Shown: positions 6,810 through 13,049 of the stretch, piece by piece | Numbering within the stretch: the first letter of the stretch is position 1 | How the letters are laid out: each line of letters starts with the position of its first letter | Origin: an uncultured Oscillospiraceae bacterium | Lineage (GTDB): Bacteria > Bacillota > Clostridia > Oscillospirales > Ruminococcaceae | Reading direction: 5' to 3' | DNA length: 13,049 bases | Assembly (NCBI GenBank): GCA_934464775.1 | Contig: CAKSKG010000036.1 | Location: forward strand, 1 to 13,049 | Position numbers and translations under genes: made by a program | Notes under the pieces: model-generated | Seen by the model: the letters and a program-made list of their open reading frames with translations, nothing else | Told to the model about the DNA's origin: nothing | Databases searched by the model: none

Positions 6810-9146
6810 TTATCCCTCGTCCTTAACGGTGAAGAACACCTCAACGATAGTTCCCTTGGGAACATAATCGCCGTAGTAAGGGTTCTGCGCACTTGCCGCC
6901 GCTCCCGAATGGTTTGCGGCGCCGTCGCCGACTTTAAGGTTAAGTCCCGCCTGCGAAAGCAGCAGGTTAACATCGGAAAGCGAATATCCGATAAGATTCG
7001 GCACTGTCGTGTATTCCGTCTCGTAATTTTCGTCGGTATAGAGGATAACTCTTCCCTCTCTGGGGATAGCCGAGCCTCTTGCAGGCATCTGCGATACAAC
7101 ATTCTCGCCGCTGCCGATAACAACAGCCTCCAGTCCCAGATCGTTCAGCGTCTGCTGCGCCTTTTCCGCAGACTGACCCTCAACGGAGGGAACGGTGATG
7201 TCCATTTCAGCCAGCTCATCTTCGGTGTATTCGGGATAATATCCCAGATAAGGAAGTGCTTCCTTGAATACGCTTCTTACAATGGGGCAGGCGGTAACGC
7301 TTCCGTAGTAGATGTGATTGCCGTTTGCGTCCTTGCCGAGAGGTTCGTCAACCATTACCAGCATGATGATCTCGGGATCATCGGCAGGAGCAAAGCCGCA
7401 GTAGGACGATGCATAAAGATCGTCTCTGCCTCTCTTGTTGTTCTCGTCCTGCTTCTGTGCAGTACCCGACTTTCCGCCGATGCGGTAGCCCTTGATGTAA
7501 GCGTTGCTTCCGCCGTTTGCGCTTACAACGGATTCCAGCACCTGACGCATCTGTGCGGAAGTCTCCTCGGAGATGACCTGTCTCTTGACAGTTTTTTCCT
7601 CACTCTTTACAACATTTCCGTTGGCGTCAACTATCTTGCTGACAACATAAGGCTCAACAAGATATCCGCCGTTTACAACAGCCGCATAAGCCGTTATCAT
7701 CTGAATGGGAGTGATCTTGTTGGACTGACCGAATGAACAGGAAGCCAACTCAACAGGGCCCATGTTTGCGGCATTGACATAAATACTGTCCACCTCGCCG
7801 GGAAGATCTATTCCCGTTTTCTCGGTGAAGCCGAATGCCTTGAAGTATTCAAGGAACTTTGTGCCGCCCAGCGACTGACCTACCTGAATAAAGTAAGGGT
7901 TGCAGGAAACGGTCATAGCCTGGGTAAAGTCGATAGGGCCGTGAGAGCCTGCCGACCAGCAGTGGAACTCGGTATCAACAACATTGTATGAGTGGTTGCA
8001 GGAGAACACCGTGTCAGTGCTTATAGACTTTTCCTCCAGAGCAGCCGCTCCCGTGATTACCTTGAATACGGAGCCGGGATAATACAGCTCGGTAACAGCC
8101 TTGTTCTTCCACTGCTTTTCACGAAGCTCGGCATAGGTCTGATCGTAAAGGTCCTGATCGTCGATCTCCGCCAGCTTGTTTCTGTCTTTATAATAGTATA
8201 TGGAGTTTCTGTCGTCAAGATCAAATCCGGGAGAAGTTGCCATAGCAAGTATAGCGCCCGTCTTTGCATTCATCATGATAGCGCAGGCACGGTTCTCTAT
8301 GCCGTAATCCTCGACTGCCTGATCCAGATTTTTCTCAACGGTATACTGCAAATTGCTGTCGATAGTAAGATAAACGGAGCTTCCGTCCTTGGCGGAATAG
8401 CTCTTGTCATTCTTGTAGGGCATCTCTTCGCCGTTTGCATCGGTGGCGGTGATAGTCTTTCCGTCAACTCCCGCAAGATAGTCGTTGTAATAAGCCTCAA
8501 CGCCGTATATTCCGTCGCCGTCATAATTGGTGAAGCCTATTACCGAAGCCGCAAGCTCGTGCTGGGGATAATATCTCATCGTGTCCTGATCGGTGAAGAT
8601 AACATTGTTCGCCAGATTCTGTTCGGAGCAGGCGGCAAGTATCTTATCCACCACAGGCTTTTCCACCTTTGAGGCGATCTTCATCCACTGGGAGCTTGGA
8701 TTTGTTGTTATCTGCTCGGTGAGCTGCTTCAGCATATCCTCATACTCAACATCTTCAAGATTGTCCGCAAGGATATGTGCCACAGCTTCCTTCTGACGGG
8801 TCTGCTCGGTGTACACCTTGCCCTCAAGATTGGTCATGTTGTCAAGATCGGCAAGCATCTTCGGCGCCACCGCAACGGTATATACCGTAGTTGACTGGGC
8901 AAGTATCTTTCCCGTGCTGTCATAAATGCTTCCGCGGCTTGCCTTTACGGTAGTTCCCTTGAACTGGTTCTGGTTTGCCAGCGCCTCATATTTTGCATTG
9001 TTCGTAATAGATGTATTAAAAAGCTTTGCAACAGTCAAGCCTGTCAGCGCAGCCATGGCGGCACAGATGATAAGCATTCTGCGGCGCATTTTTGCGTCGG
9101 GGCGGTGAGTGTCGCTTTTTCTTGCACTCTGGGGCTTTTTGCTCAT
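6810..9146 (-). CDS. ftsI: Class B penicillin-binding protein with two PASTA domains (division transpeptidase, FtsI/PBP2B/SpoVD type)
   Basis: D,D-transpeptidase that cross-links septal peptidoglycan, 778 residues. A basic cytoplasmic tail is followed by one membrane anchor (about 24-42), then the PBP dimer domain with RGSIYDSTGKILA. The transpeptidase domain shows SVFK (Ser359 nucleophile, Lys362), SCN (414-416) and KSGT (559-562). Two C-terminal PASTA repeats begin at about 650 (ITVPSVEGQ) and 713 (TTVPNLIGY). PASTA domains mark Gram-positive division PBPs (PBP2X, PBP2B, SpoVD). Only one such gene is present here, so a vegetative versus sporulation role cannot be decided; the dcw location next to ftsL favours division. 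The ATG at 9146 follows GGAAAGGAAAGG. There is an 80-base gap to murE-murF and an unusually long 229-base gap from ftsL. Confidence 0.93.
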   Translation of the reverse strand: MSKKPQSARKSDTHRPDAKMRRRMLIICAAMAALTGLTVAKLFNTSITNNAKYEALANQNQFKGTTVKASRGSIYDSTGKILAQSTTVYTVAVAPKMLADLDNMTNLEGKVYTEQTRQKEAVAHILADNLEDVEYEDMLKQLTEQITTNPSSQWMKIASKVEKPVVDKILAACSEQNLANNVIFTDQDTMRYYPQHELAASVIGFTNYDGDGIYGVEAYYNDYLAGVDGKTITATDANGEEMPYKNDKSYSAKDGSSVYLTIDSNLQYTVEKNLDQAVEDYGIENRACAIMMNAKTGAILAMATSPGFDLDDRNSIYYYKDRNKLAEIDDQDLYDQTYAELREKQWKNKAVTELYYPGSVFKVITGAAALEEKSISTDTVFSCNHSYNVVDTEFHCWSAGSHGPIDFTQAMTVSCNPYFIQVGQSLGGTKFLEYFKAFGFTEKTGIDLPGEVDSIYVNAANMGPVELASCSFGQSNKITPIQMITAYAAVVNGGYLVEPYVVSKIVDANGNVVKSEEKTVKRQVISEETSAQMRQVLESVVSANGGSNAYIKGYRIGGKSGTAQKQDENNKRGRDDLYASSYCGFAPADDPEIIMLVMVDEPLGKDANGNHIYYGSVTACPIVRSVFKEALPYLGYYPEYTEDELAEMDITVPSVEGQSAEKAQQTLNDLGLEAVVIGSGENVVSQMPARGSAIPREGRVILYTDENYETEYTTVPNLIGYSLSDVNLLLSQAGLNLKVGDGAANHSGAAASAQNPYYGDYVPKGTIVEVFFTVKDEG

Positions 9147-9375
9147 TAAAGTACCTTTCCTTTCCCAAAAGATAACATCATCAAGGACTTATGATCGGTT
9201 CATTTGATCGGTGCTTCCTTAATGTATATGCATACTGCGGCATATGAATGCCGCACAAACGATCGTACCTGCGTCCTTATGCTGAAAATGCGGACCGCAG
9301 AAGCAGCCCGCATTTTTTTCACGATTTTATACAGGGGCATTGCCTGAAATATACAGTCCCGAAGGACAACTTTTT
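9147..9375 (-). other. Long untranslated spacer between ftsL and the PBP gene, with small hairpins
   Basis: This 229-base gap sits inside an otherwise tight operon. On the minus strand it holds a GTCC-TTCG-GGAC mini-hairpin shortly after ftsL, and an ATGCGG...CCGCAT pairing near 9275-9313. It also holds a perfect 8-base inverted repeat TGCGGCAT/ATGCCGCA (9236-9255, 4-base loop) and a direct repeat ACCGATCA (near 9192-9211). None is followed by a T-run, so I do not call a terminator. I could not find a convincing -35/-10 pair. It could be an mRNA processing or stability element, or hold a weak internal promoter. Confidence 0.45.
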
Positions 9376-9870
9376 TCAACCCCTTAAATAATCTATAAAT
9401 TCCGAAACGGCATTTTTTATGTCAACGAAAATATTGTCGTTCTCCTCGGGTATCTCGATAACATTTCCGCTTTCAAGGCTGACATACTCGCACTGGGATT
9501 TGTCCAGCTTCTGCATTCCGAGAATGTTCTCGGCATAGCTTTCAACAGCCTTGCGTGAGCTTTTGCTCTCGATCTCCGCCTGCATACGGTTGTTTTCGTC
9601 TCTCAGCGTATCAACGACCTTCTGCTGCGAATTTATCTCGTTTCTGATAGCGGTAGCCTGCACCTTGCTGTCGATGACCGCATAAAGCATAATGCCTGCG
9701 ATCGCAATGACAAGCATCAGCCTGCCGTATGTACCGGGAGCTTCGTCCCTTGTTTTCACCCTTGTGATCTTTGCGCTGGAATGTGACGGTTCTGTGCGCT
9801 GTATCCTTTCAGGCTCCTTATATCCGGGCACATCATAAACATGAGCCGCCCCTCTTCTTCTGTCTGCCAT
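9376..9870 (-). CDS. ftsL: Cell division protein FtsL (septum formation initiator type)
   Basis: Small bitopic membrane protein that, with DivIC/FtsB and DivIB/FtsQ, scaffolds and activates the FtsW-PBP pair. The 164-residue product has a long basic cytoplasmic N-terminus, one membrane segment at about 51-66 (LMLVIAIAGIMLYAVI) and a coiled coil at about 68-105 (QQKVVDTLRDENNRMQAEI). It ends with the AENILGMQKLDKSQCEYV segment typical of FtsL/DivIC proteins and an acidic tail. Sequence alone hardly separates FtsL from DivIC; the position between rsmH and the PBP gene decides for FtsL. It starts six bases after the rsmH stop, and its ribosome site (GGAAAGGAAG) lies within the end of rsmH, suggesting translational coupling. 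Confidence 0.88.
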   Translation of the reverse strand: MADRRRGAAHVYDVPGYKEPERIQRTEPSHSSAKITRVKTRDEAPGTYGRLMLVIAIAGIMLYAVIDSKVQATAIRNEINSQQKVVDTLRDENNRMQAEIESKSSRKAVESYAENILGMQKLDKSQCEYVSLESGNVIEIPEENDNIFVDIKNAVSEFIDYLRG

Positions 9871-9876
9871 AAAGCG

Positions 9877-10827
9877 TCACTTCCTTTCCTCGATCTTTTC
9901 GATCACTCTGAGCTTTGCGCTTCTGCTGCGTGCATTTGCTTCCAGCTCCGCTTCGTCCGCCTCGATAGGCTTGCGGTTGACAAGCTTTCCTCTGGGCTTC
10001 CGTCCGCAGACGCACTGGGGAAAATCGGGAGGGCATATGCAGCCCGTGCAGAATGAAGCAAATCTCTGCTTCACGATCCTGTCCTCCAGCGAATGGAACG
10101 TGATAACACAGAGCCTTCCGCCATAGTCCAGCATATCAAAAGCATCGTCAAGTCCCCTGTCAAGATGACCGAACTCATTGTTGACCGCAATTCTTACAGC
10201 CTGAAAGCTCTTCTTGCAGGGATTTTTTTCACGCCTGAACTTTGCGGGAATCGAATTTTTGATTATCTCCGCAAATTCCAGAGTAGTTTCGATAGGCTTC
10301 TTTTCACGCTCCGCAGCGATATTCGCCGCAATTTTCCGTGAAAATTTTTCCTCGCCGTATTCAAAAAGTATTTTAGCCAACTGTTCCTCGGAATATTCAT
10401 TGATGATATCCCTTGCGGAAAGCCCCTCCTTGGACATTCTCATATCCAGCGGAGCGTCGGTGTGATAGGAAAATCCCCTCTCGCCCGTATCCAGCTGATA
10501 AGACGAAACACCGAGGTCAAGGAGAATGCCGTTCACCTTTTCAATGCCCAGCCTCTCGCAGATATCCTTTATCTCGGAATAATTTCCGTGTACCACCTGA
10601 GCGGTAACGCCGTCCCTGTTGAATTCGGCAAGTCTCTGCGATGCCGTCGCAACAGCGTCGGGGTCACGGTCAATGCCGATGAGCCTGCCGCCCGAAGAAA
10701 GCTTTGAAGCAATAACACGGGAATGTCCCGCTCCGCCGCAGGTACCGTCGATATAAGTCCCCGCAGGGTCGATGTTAAGTCCCTCGATGCATTGGTCCAG
10801 CAGCACGGGAATGTGTGAAAATTCCAT
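9877..10827 (-). CDS. rsmH: 16S rRNA (cytosine-1402-N4)-methyltransferase RsmH
   Basis: SAM-dependent methyltransferase (MraW family) acting on N4 of C1402 in the decoding centre of 16S rRNA. The 316-residue product has the full family pattern: SHIPVLLDQ, the SAM loop DGTCGGAGHS (about 28-37), IGIDRDPDA, LDLGVSSYQLD, RGFSYHTDAPLDMRM, KKSFQAVRIAVNNE and VITFHSLEDRIVK. A Cys-rich segment CTGCICPPDFPQCVCG near the C-terminus is common in Firmicute members. Length is normal. The ATG at 10827 begins the conserved SHIPVLL segment at residue 4, although the ribosome site in front (AACGGAC) is weak. This may mean that translation depends partly on the leader between mraZ and rsmH. Confidence 0.96.
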   Translation of the reverse strand: MEFSHIPVLLDQCIEGLNIDPAGTYIDGTCGGAGHSRVIASKLSSGGRLIGIDRDPDAVATASQRLAEFNRDGVTAQVVHGNYSEIKDICERLGIEKVNGILLDLGVSSYQLDTGERGFSYHTDAPLDMRMSKEGLSARDIINEYSEEQLAKILFEYGEEKFSRKIAANIAAEREKKPIETTLEFAEIIKNSIPAKFRREKNPCKKSFQAVRIAVNNEFGHLDRGLDDAFDMLDYGGRLCVITFHSLEDRIVKQRFASFCTGCICPPDFPQCVCGRKPRGKLVNRKPIEADEAELEANARSRSAKLRVIEKIEERK

Positions 10828-10860
10828 TTATATATAAGTCCGTTTCTTTCAAAATAAGGT

Positions 10861-10886
10861 TTGTATAATTAAGTGATATTATACAA
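10861..10886. repeat. Perfect 9-base inverted repeat in the mraZ-rsmH gap
   Basis: TTGTATAAT (10861-10869) and ATTATACAA (10878-10886) flank an 8-base loop in the 80-base gap between mraZ and rsmH. As RNA it would be a weak A/U hairpin; as DNA it could be an operator. On the minus strand TTGCAG (10899-10904) and TATAAT (10878-10883) make a possible internal promoter, but the spacer is only 15 bases, so I do not call one. Confidence 0.5.
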
Positions 10887-10907
10887 TATGTATATAGTCT
10901 GCAATTA

Positions 10908-11336
10908 TCAGAATGAGATAGAATCCAGAGCGGCAGCCAGCTCCTCGTCGGAGAATTTCTCCTCCTGCTCGGCAAAGCGTGCGCTGTCCCAGATCTCCGC
11001 ATGATTGAGGTTTCCGATAACGGTAACGTCGTGGGAAAGACCTGCGTGCTCACGAAGATTCTGCGGGATAAGGATACGTCCCTGCTTGTCAGCCTCGGCT
11101 GTAACGGCGTTGGCATAAAGCTTTCTGATAGCCGCCTTAGCCACTGCGCCGGTAAGAGTTTTCATTCTTTCGGTGAAAAGCTCCCATTCCTCGGCGGAAT
11201 AGGCAAAAAGACAGCCCGACGGATCAATGGTAATGACAAAGCTGTCGCCCAGCTGTTCACGAAGCTTTGTGGGAAACGCCATGCGTCCCTTAGCGTCGAT
11301 GGTATGATTATAAGTACCCATTAATGCCTGAGCCAT
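10908..11336 (-). CDS. mraZ: Transcriptional regulator MraZ
   Basis: First gene of the dcw operon, a ring-forming DNA-binding protein that controls its own operon. The 142-residue product is the usual length and contains two SpoVT/AbrB-like half-domains. The first is near residues 7-50 with DAKGRMAFPTKLRE (the DxxxR signature), the second near 78-125 with EADKQGRILIPQNLRE. The opening MGTYNHTIDAKGR is typical of the family. The ATG at 11336 follows GAGAGGTGA. Upstream lie a promoter (11488-11516) and three GTGGTGA repeats expected to be its own operator (11441-11481). An 80-base gap with an inverted repeat separates it from rsmH. Confidence 0.96.
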   Translation of the reverse strand: MAQALMGTYNHTIDAKGRMAFPTKLREQLGDSFVITIDPSGCLFAYSAEEWELFTERMKTLTGAVAKAAIRKLYANAVTAEADKQGRILIPQNLREHAGLSHDVTVIGNLNHAEIWDSARFAEQEEKFSDEELAAALDSISF

Positions 11337-11407
11337 GCTTTGTCACCTCTCTTTGCCACCGTTTGCGGACTGTTATCTTTATATTTAGCCGCAGTGTGAA
11401 AATATAA

Positions 11408-11426
11408 ATTCAACAGAGTGTTGAAT
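11408..11426. repeat. Inverted repeat in the mraZ leader
   Basis: ATTCAACA (11408-11415) and TGTTGAAT (11419-11426) are perfect 8-base arms around a 3-base loop, in the 5' leader of mraZ. A further GTTGAAT copy lies at 11432-11438 beside a CCCGGG, so the RNA has an alternative pairing partner. No T-run follows. It may be an RNA hairpin or an operator half. Confidence 0.5.
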
Positions 11427-11440
11427 CCCGGGTTGAATTT

Positions 11441-11481
11441 TCACCACTTGTCACCACTTTTATAGCCTTTTTCACCACTTT
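11441..11481 (-). promoter_or_regulatory. MraZ-box-like direct repeats (predicted autoregulatory operator)
   Basis: On the minus strand AGTGGTGA occurs three times, at 11441-11448, 11451-11458 and 11472-11479. Start distances are 10 and 21 bases, so all copies face the same side of the helix. The outer context is AAAGTGGTGA. E. coli MraZ binds TGGG-type repeats with a 10-base period, and AAAGTG-core repeats are reported for Mollicute MraZ. The location just downstream of the predicted start of transcription fits repression. MraZ binding is inferred. Confidence 0.7.
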
Positions 11482-11487
11482 GTTATA

Positions 11488-11516
11488 ATTATACACCATT
11501 CTCAGAAAAATTGCAA
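11488..11516 (-). promoter_or_regulatory. Promoter of the mraZ/dcw operon
   Basis: Minus strand -35 TTGCAA (11511-11516), 17-base spacer, perfect -10 TATAAT (11488-11493). Transcription should start near 11481, giving a leader of about 145 bases before mraZ that contains the GTGGTGA repeats and the inverted repeat. Confidence 0.72.
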
Positions 11517-11671
11517 CAACGGCAGAAAAAAACTAATAAAATTAATTCAGAAATTTCCCGTCGTTTTATATGCATTTTTACCAAAAAAGCTATTCCCTAT
11601 GCATAACATTGTACAAATTATCCTTATAGTATAAATGCGGCGGCACATATGTTTTTCATAGGAAATATCTG

Positions 11672-11701
11672 TTCTCCGCCCACGGATAATGCTGCGGAGA
11701 A
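11672..11701. repeat. Inverted repeat in the divergent intergenic region
   Basis: TTCTCCGC (11672-11679) and GCGGAGAA (11694-11701) form perfect 8-base arms with a 14-base loop. No T-run follows on either strand and no gene ends here, so it is not called a terminator. It lies between the divergent mraZ and HD-protein promoters; role unknown. I see no gene in 11517-11820. Confidence 0.45.
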
Positions 11702-11717
11702 AATCATTTCCTCCGTT

Positions 11718-11737
11718 ATTTTAACCGAATTTTAACC
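11718..11737. repeat. 11-base-phased direct repeat upstream of the HD-protein promoter
   Basis: ATTTTAACC occurs twice (11718-11726 and 11729-11737) with an 11-base period, about 85-100 bases upstream of the plus-strand -35. Such spacing is seen at binding sites of PhoB/OmpR-type response regulators. A regulatory role is inferred from the pattern only. Confidence 0.35.
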
Positions 11738-11820
11738 TTTTGGGAGAAAAAGGTCAGTGCAAAGCTCCAAGTTATTAATTATATCTAACAAATTGTAAAT
11801 AAATATGTGCAAAATATATA

Positions 11821-11849
11821 TTGTAATATCATAAATCAGATTGTATAAT
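11821..11849 (+). promoter_or_regulatory. Promoter of the HD-domain protein gene
   Basis: Plus strand -35 TTGTAA (11821-11826), 17-base spacer, perfect -10 TATAAT (11844-11849), with very A/T-rich DNA upstream. It gives a leader of about 125 bases that contains a small CCGAA/TTCGG hairpin near 11910. Confidence 0.68.
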
Positions 11850-11982
11850 TTAAATGTACGTTCGATAAAGGGCATCATTATATAAAAATACAGAACCTAC
11901 GGTGCCGAAGCTTTCGGACATACGAACAAAAGATAACCAAAAGCCGAAATAAACCGACCGATAATTATGTAAGGAGAAGAAA

Positions 11983-12519
11983 ATGATACGACCTCTCGGA
12001 TCACGTCTCGACCTGTCCACGGAAGAGGGCAGACAGAGCGAATACTACACCCTTATCTCAGACCTGCTTGACAGCGAAGTTGTGTGCAAAATGAAGGAAT
12101 TCACCCATCACGGCAGTACAAGTTGCTTCCAGCACTGCCTTAATGTTTCATATTATAATTATCTTCTGTGCAAGCTGCTTTCGCTGAATGCAAGAGCAGG
12201 TGCAAGAGCAGGTCTGCTCCATGACCTGTTCCTGTATGACTGGCACACAAGAATAACTCCCAAGGGCGAACGCAACCATGCTTTTTCCCACGCTTCAAGA
12301 GCGCTTACCAACGCAAAGAAGTATTTCTATCTTTCCGACGTTGAAAGCGATATAATCGAAAAGCATATGTTCCCCGTAACTATCACTCCTCCAAAGTATA
12401 AGGAGACGGTGATAATCATACTTACGGACAAATACTGCGGCGCAGCAGAGGTGCTCGTAAATCTTTTCATCAAGACAAAGGCACTTTTCTCAAGACACCG
12501 TGAAAAAACAGCCGCATAA
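11983..12519 (+). CDS. HD-domain phosphohydrolase family protein
   Basis: A 178-residue cytoplasmic protein of the HD superfamily, metal-dependent phosphohydrolases often acting on nucleotides. Likely metal ligands are His51 (FQHCLNVSYY), His80-Asp81 (AGLLHDLFLYDWH), His103 (NHAFSHASRA), His128 (IIEKHMFPV) and Asp149 (IILTDKYCG). This is the H...HD...H...H...D layout of HDIG-type enzymes. There is no signal peptide, no partner domain and no GYP motif of cyclic-di-GMP phosphodiesterases. The substrate is unknown. The ATG follows AAGGAG at six bases, and a promoter lies at 11821-11849. It is divergent from the dcw operon, so joint regulation is not implied. A weak hairpin follows and the next small gene may be read through. 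Confidence 0.85.
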   Translation: MIRPLGSRLDLSTEEGRQSEYYTLISDLLDSEVVCKMKEFTHHGSTSCFQHCLNVSYYNYLLCKLLSLNARAGARAGLLHDLFLYDWHTRITPKGERNHAFSHASRALTNAKKYFYLSDVESDIIEKHMFPVTITPPKYKETVIIILTDKYCGAAEVLVNLFIKTKALFSRHREKTAA

Positions 12520-12530
12520 ATAAAAAAATC

Positions 12531-12559
12531 AGCCGCTGCCGTAAACCGACAGCGGTTTT
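12531..12559. terminator. Weak, possibly bidirectional terminator after the HD-protein gene
   Basis: AGCCGCTG (12531-12538) pairs with CAGCGGTT (12550-12557) around an 11-base loop, with only four T after it on the plus strand. On the minus strand the same stem is followed by seven T. On the plus strand it is probably leaky, allowing read-through into the next gene. Confidence 0.5.
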
Positions 12560-12578
12560 ATCATAAGGAGAATAAAAA

Positions 12579-12836
12579 ATGGCATTTTCAGCAGAAGAAA
12601 AAATAAAAGAGATATGCGCAGCGGGAATAAGCGGCAAGCTCACAGTTGACGCATTTTATGACAAGCTCCGTGCAGTTGCGGACGATGACCGCACCGACGG
12701 CGACACCTCCTGCATACTTGAGGACGTCCTCTGCGACCTGGAAATGGAGCATGACAGAAGCGGCTCCAAAAAAGCAATGGCAGCCCTTATCAAAGAAGCC
12801 GCCGAACAGATCCTCGAAGAGATCAATAATCTGTAA
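12579..12836 (+). CDS. Small acidic protein of unknown function
   Basis: I do not recognise this 85-residue protein. It is strongly acidic and predicted mostly helical. An N-terminal helix (AEEKIKEICAAG) and a second helix (VDAFYDKLRAVADD) are joined by a loop DDDRTDGDTS to a helix containing ILEDVLCDLEMEHD, then a C-terminal helix (KAMAALIKEAAEQILEEI). There are cysteines at 13, 45 and 52, no membrane segment and no signal peptide. AAGGAG lies eight bases before the ATG, and a strong terminator follows 15 bases after the stop, so it is very likely a real gene. No separate promoter was found; it may be co-transcribed with the HD-protein gene. Confidence 0.75.
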   Translation: MAFSAEEKIKEICAAGISGKLTVDAFYDKLRAVADDDRTDGDTSCILEDVLCDLEMEHDRSGSKKAMAALIKEAAEQILEEINNL

Positions 12837-12851
12837 TTAACGATCATCAAT

Positions 12852-12890
12852 AAAAAGAGTCTTGCTTTCAAAATGCAAGACTCTTTTTTT
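12852..12890 (+). terminator. Strong Rho-independent terminator after the small acidic gene
   Basis: AAAAAGAGTCTTGC (12852-12865) pairs perfectly with GCAAGACTCTTTTT (12875-12888) around a 9-base loop, ending in a run of seven T (12884-12890). The A-run on the other side makes it usable on the minus strand too. Confidence 0.92.
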
Positions 12891-13049
12891 AGAACCTGTC
12901 TTCATAAGAAATGTGTGCGGATTTTCGAGCATAATTTTGTTGCAGACAAGGCAAAAATCCGCAGGCGGGCTGTCGCCCGGCAAGGATTTTTAACGCAGTC
13001 TGCGGCAAAATTTGCCGAAAAGACGTGCGCATATGCTTGTGAAGACGGG
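12891..13049. repeat. Large imperfect palindrome, MITE- or REP-like element, cut by the window end
   Basis: The 159 bases after the terminator fold back on themselves. The left end AGAACCTGTCTTCATAAG (12891-12908) is matched by the reverse complement of the right end (CTTGTGAAGACGGG, 13036-13049). Interior blocks also pair around one axis at about 12972, where CGGGC/GCCCG (12966-12970, 12975-12979) forms the tip: TTTTCG with CGAAAA, GCAGAC with GTCTGC, AAAAATCC with GGATTTTT. There is no reading frame of note. The symmetry predicts that about four more bases (TTCT) complete the right end outside the window. A dispersed non-autonomous element is inferred; copies elsewhere cannot be seen. Confidence 0.7.

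Noticed and set aside
9200..9313. A 37-codon minus-strand open frame in the ftsL-PBP spacer
   Set aside because: No credible Shine-Dalgarno site, unremarkable composition, and no recognisable similarity; too short to support alone.
11441..11481. Short repeats as a possible CRISPR remnant
   Set aside because: The units are 8 bases with 2- and 13-base gaps, far from CRISPR repeat and spacer sizes, and the site before mraZ explains them.
11609..11635. Possible plus-strand promoter TTGTAC ... TATAAA
   Set aside because: The spacer is only 15 bases and the boxes are imperfect, while a better promoter lies at 11821-11849.
11672..11701. Hairpin as a terminator
   Set aside because: No T-run on either side and no gene ends nearby on either strand.

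Overview
The window is a compact division and cell-wall (dcw) gene cluster from a low- to mid-GC Firmicute, most likely a Clostridia member of the Ruminococcus type. The evidence is the gene order, the A-rich Shine-Dalgarno sites (AGGAAAGG, AAGGAG), SigA-type promoters with 17-base spacers, a PASTA-bearing class B penicillin-binding protein, and a MurE with the DNPR motif of meso-diaminopimelate enzymes. Genus is inferred from general resemblance, not from a search.

Layout. Positions 1-300 hold no gene. They carry three tandem, near-consensus promoters reading left out of the window, as found in front of rRNA operons. A terminator at 321-361 closes the dcw operon. The operon runs on the minus strand from about 11480 down to 389: mraZ, rsmH, ftsL, a division transpeptidase (ftsI type), a fused murE-murF, a divergent mraY-like gene, ftsW and murG. 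The spacer 11337-11982 holds the mraZ promoter with MraZ-box-like repeats, several small repeats, and a plus-strand promoter. That promoter drives an HD-domain phosphohydrolase gene, followed by a small acidic protein of unknown function. After a strong terminator, the last 159 bases are one large imperfect palindrome cut by the window end, probably a short non-coding mobile-type repeat.

How the genes work together. MraZ regulates the cluster and RsmH methylates 16S rRNA. MurE and MurF, here one polypeptide, add meso-DAP and D-Ala-D-Ala to UDP-MurNAc-dipeptide. MraY would move the product to undecaprenyl phosphate (lipid I), and MurG adds GlcNAc (lipid II). FtsW polymerises and the class B PBP cross-links at the septum, with FtsL as scaffold. 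murD, usually between mraY and ftsW, is absent, as are murC, ftsQ, ftsA and ftsZ.

Most of this is ordinary core genome; I did not find a clear new multi-gene system. The points most worth a second look are the MraY homologue lacking one catalytic aspartate and other signature residues, the MurE-MurF fusion, the triple promoter array with MraZ-box-like repeats, and the 3'-end palindromic element.
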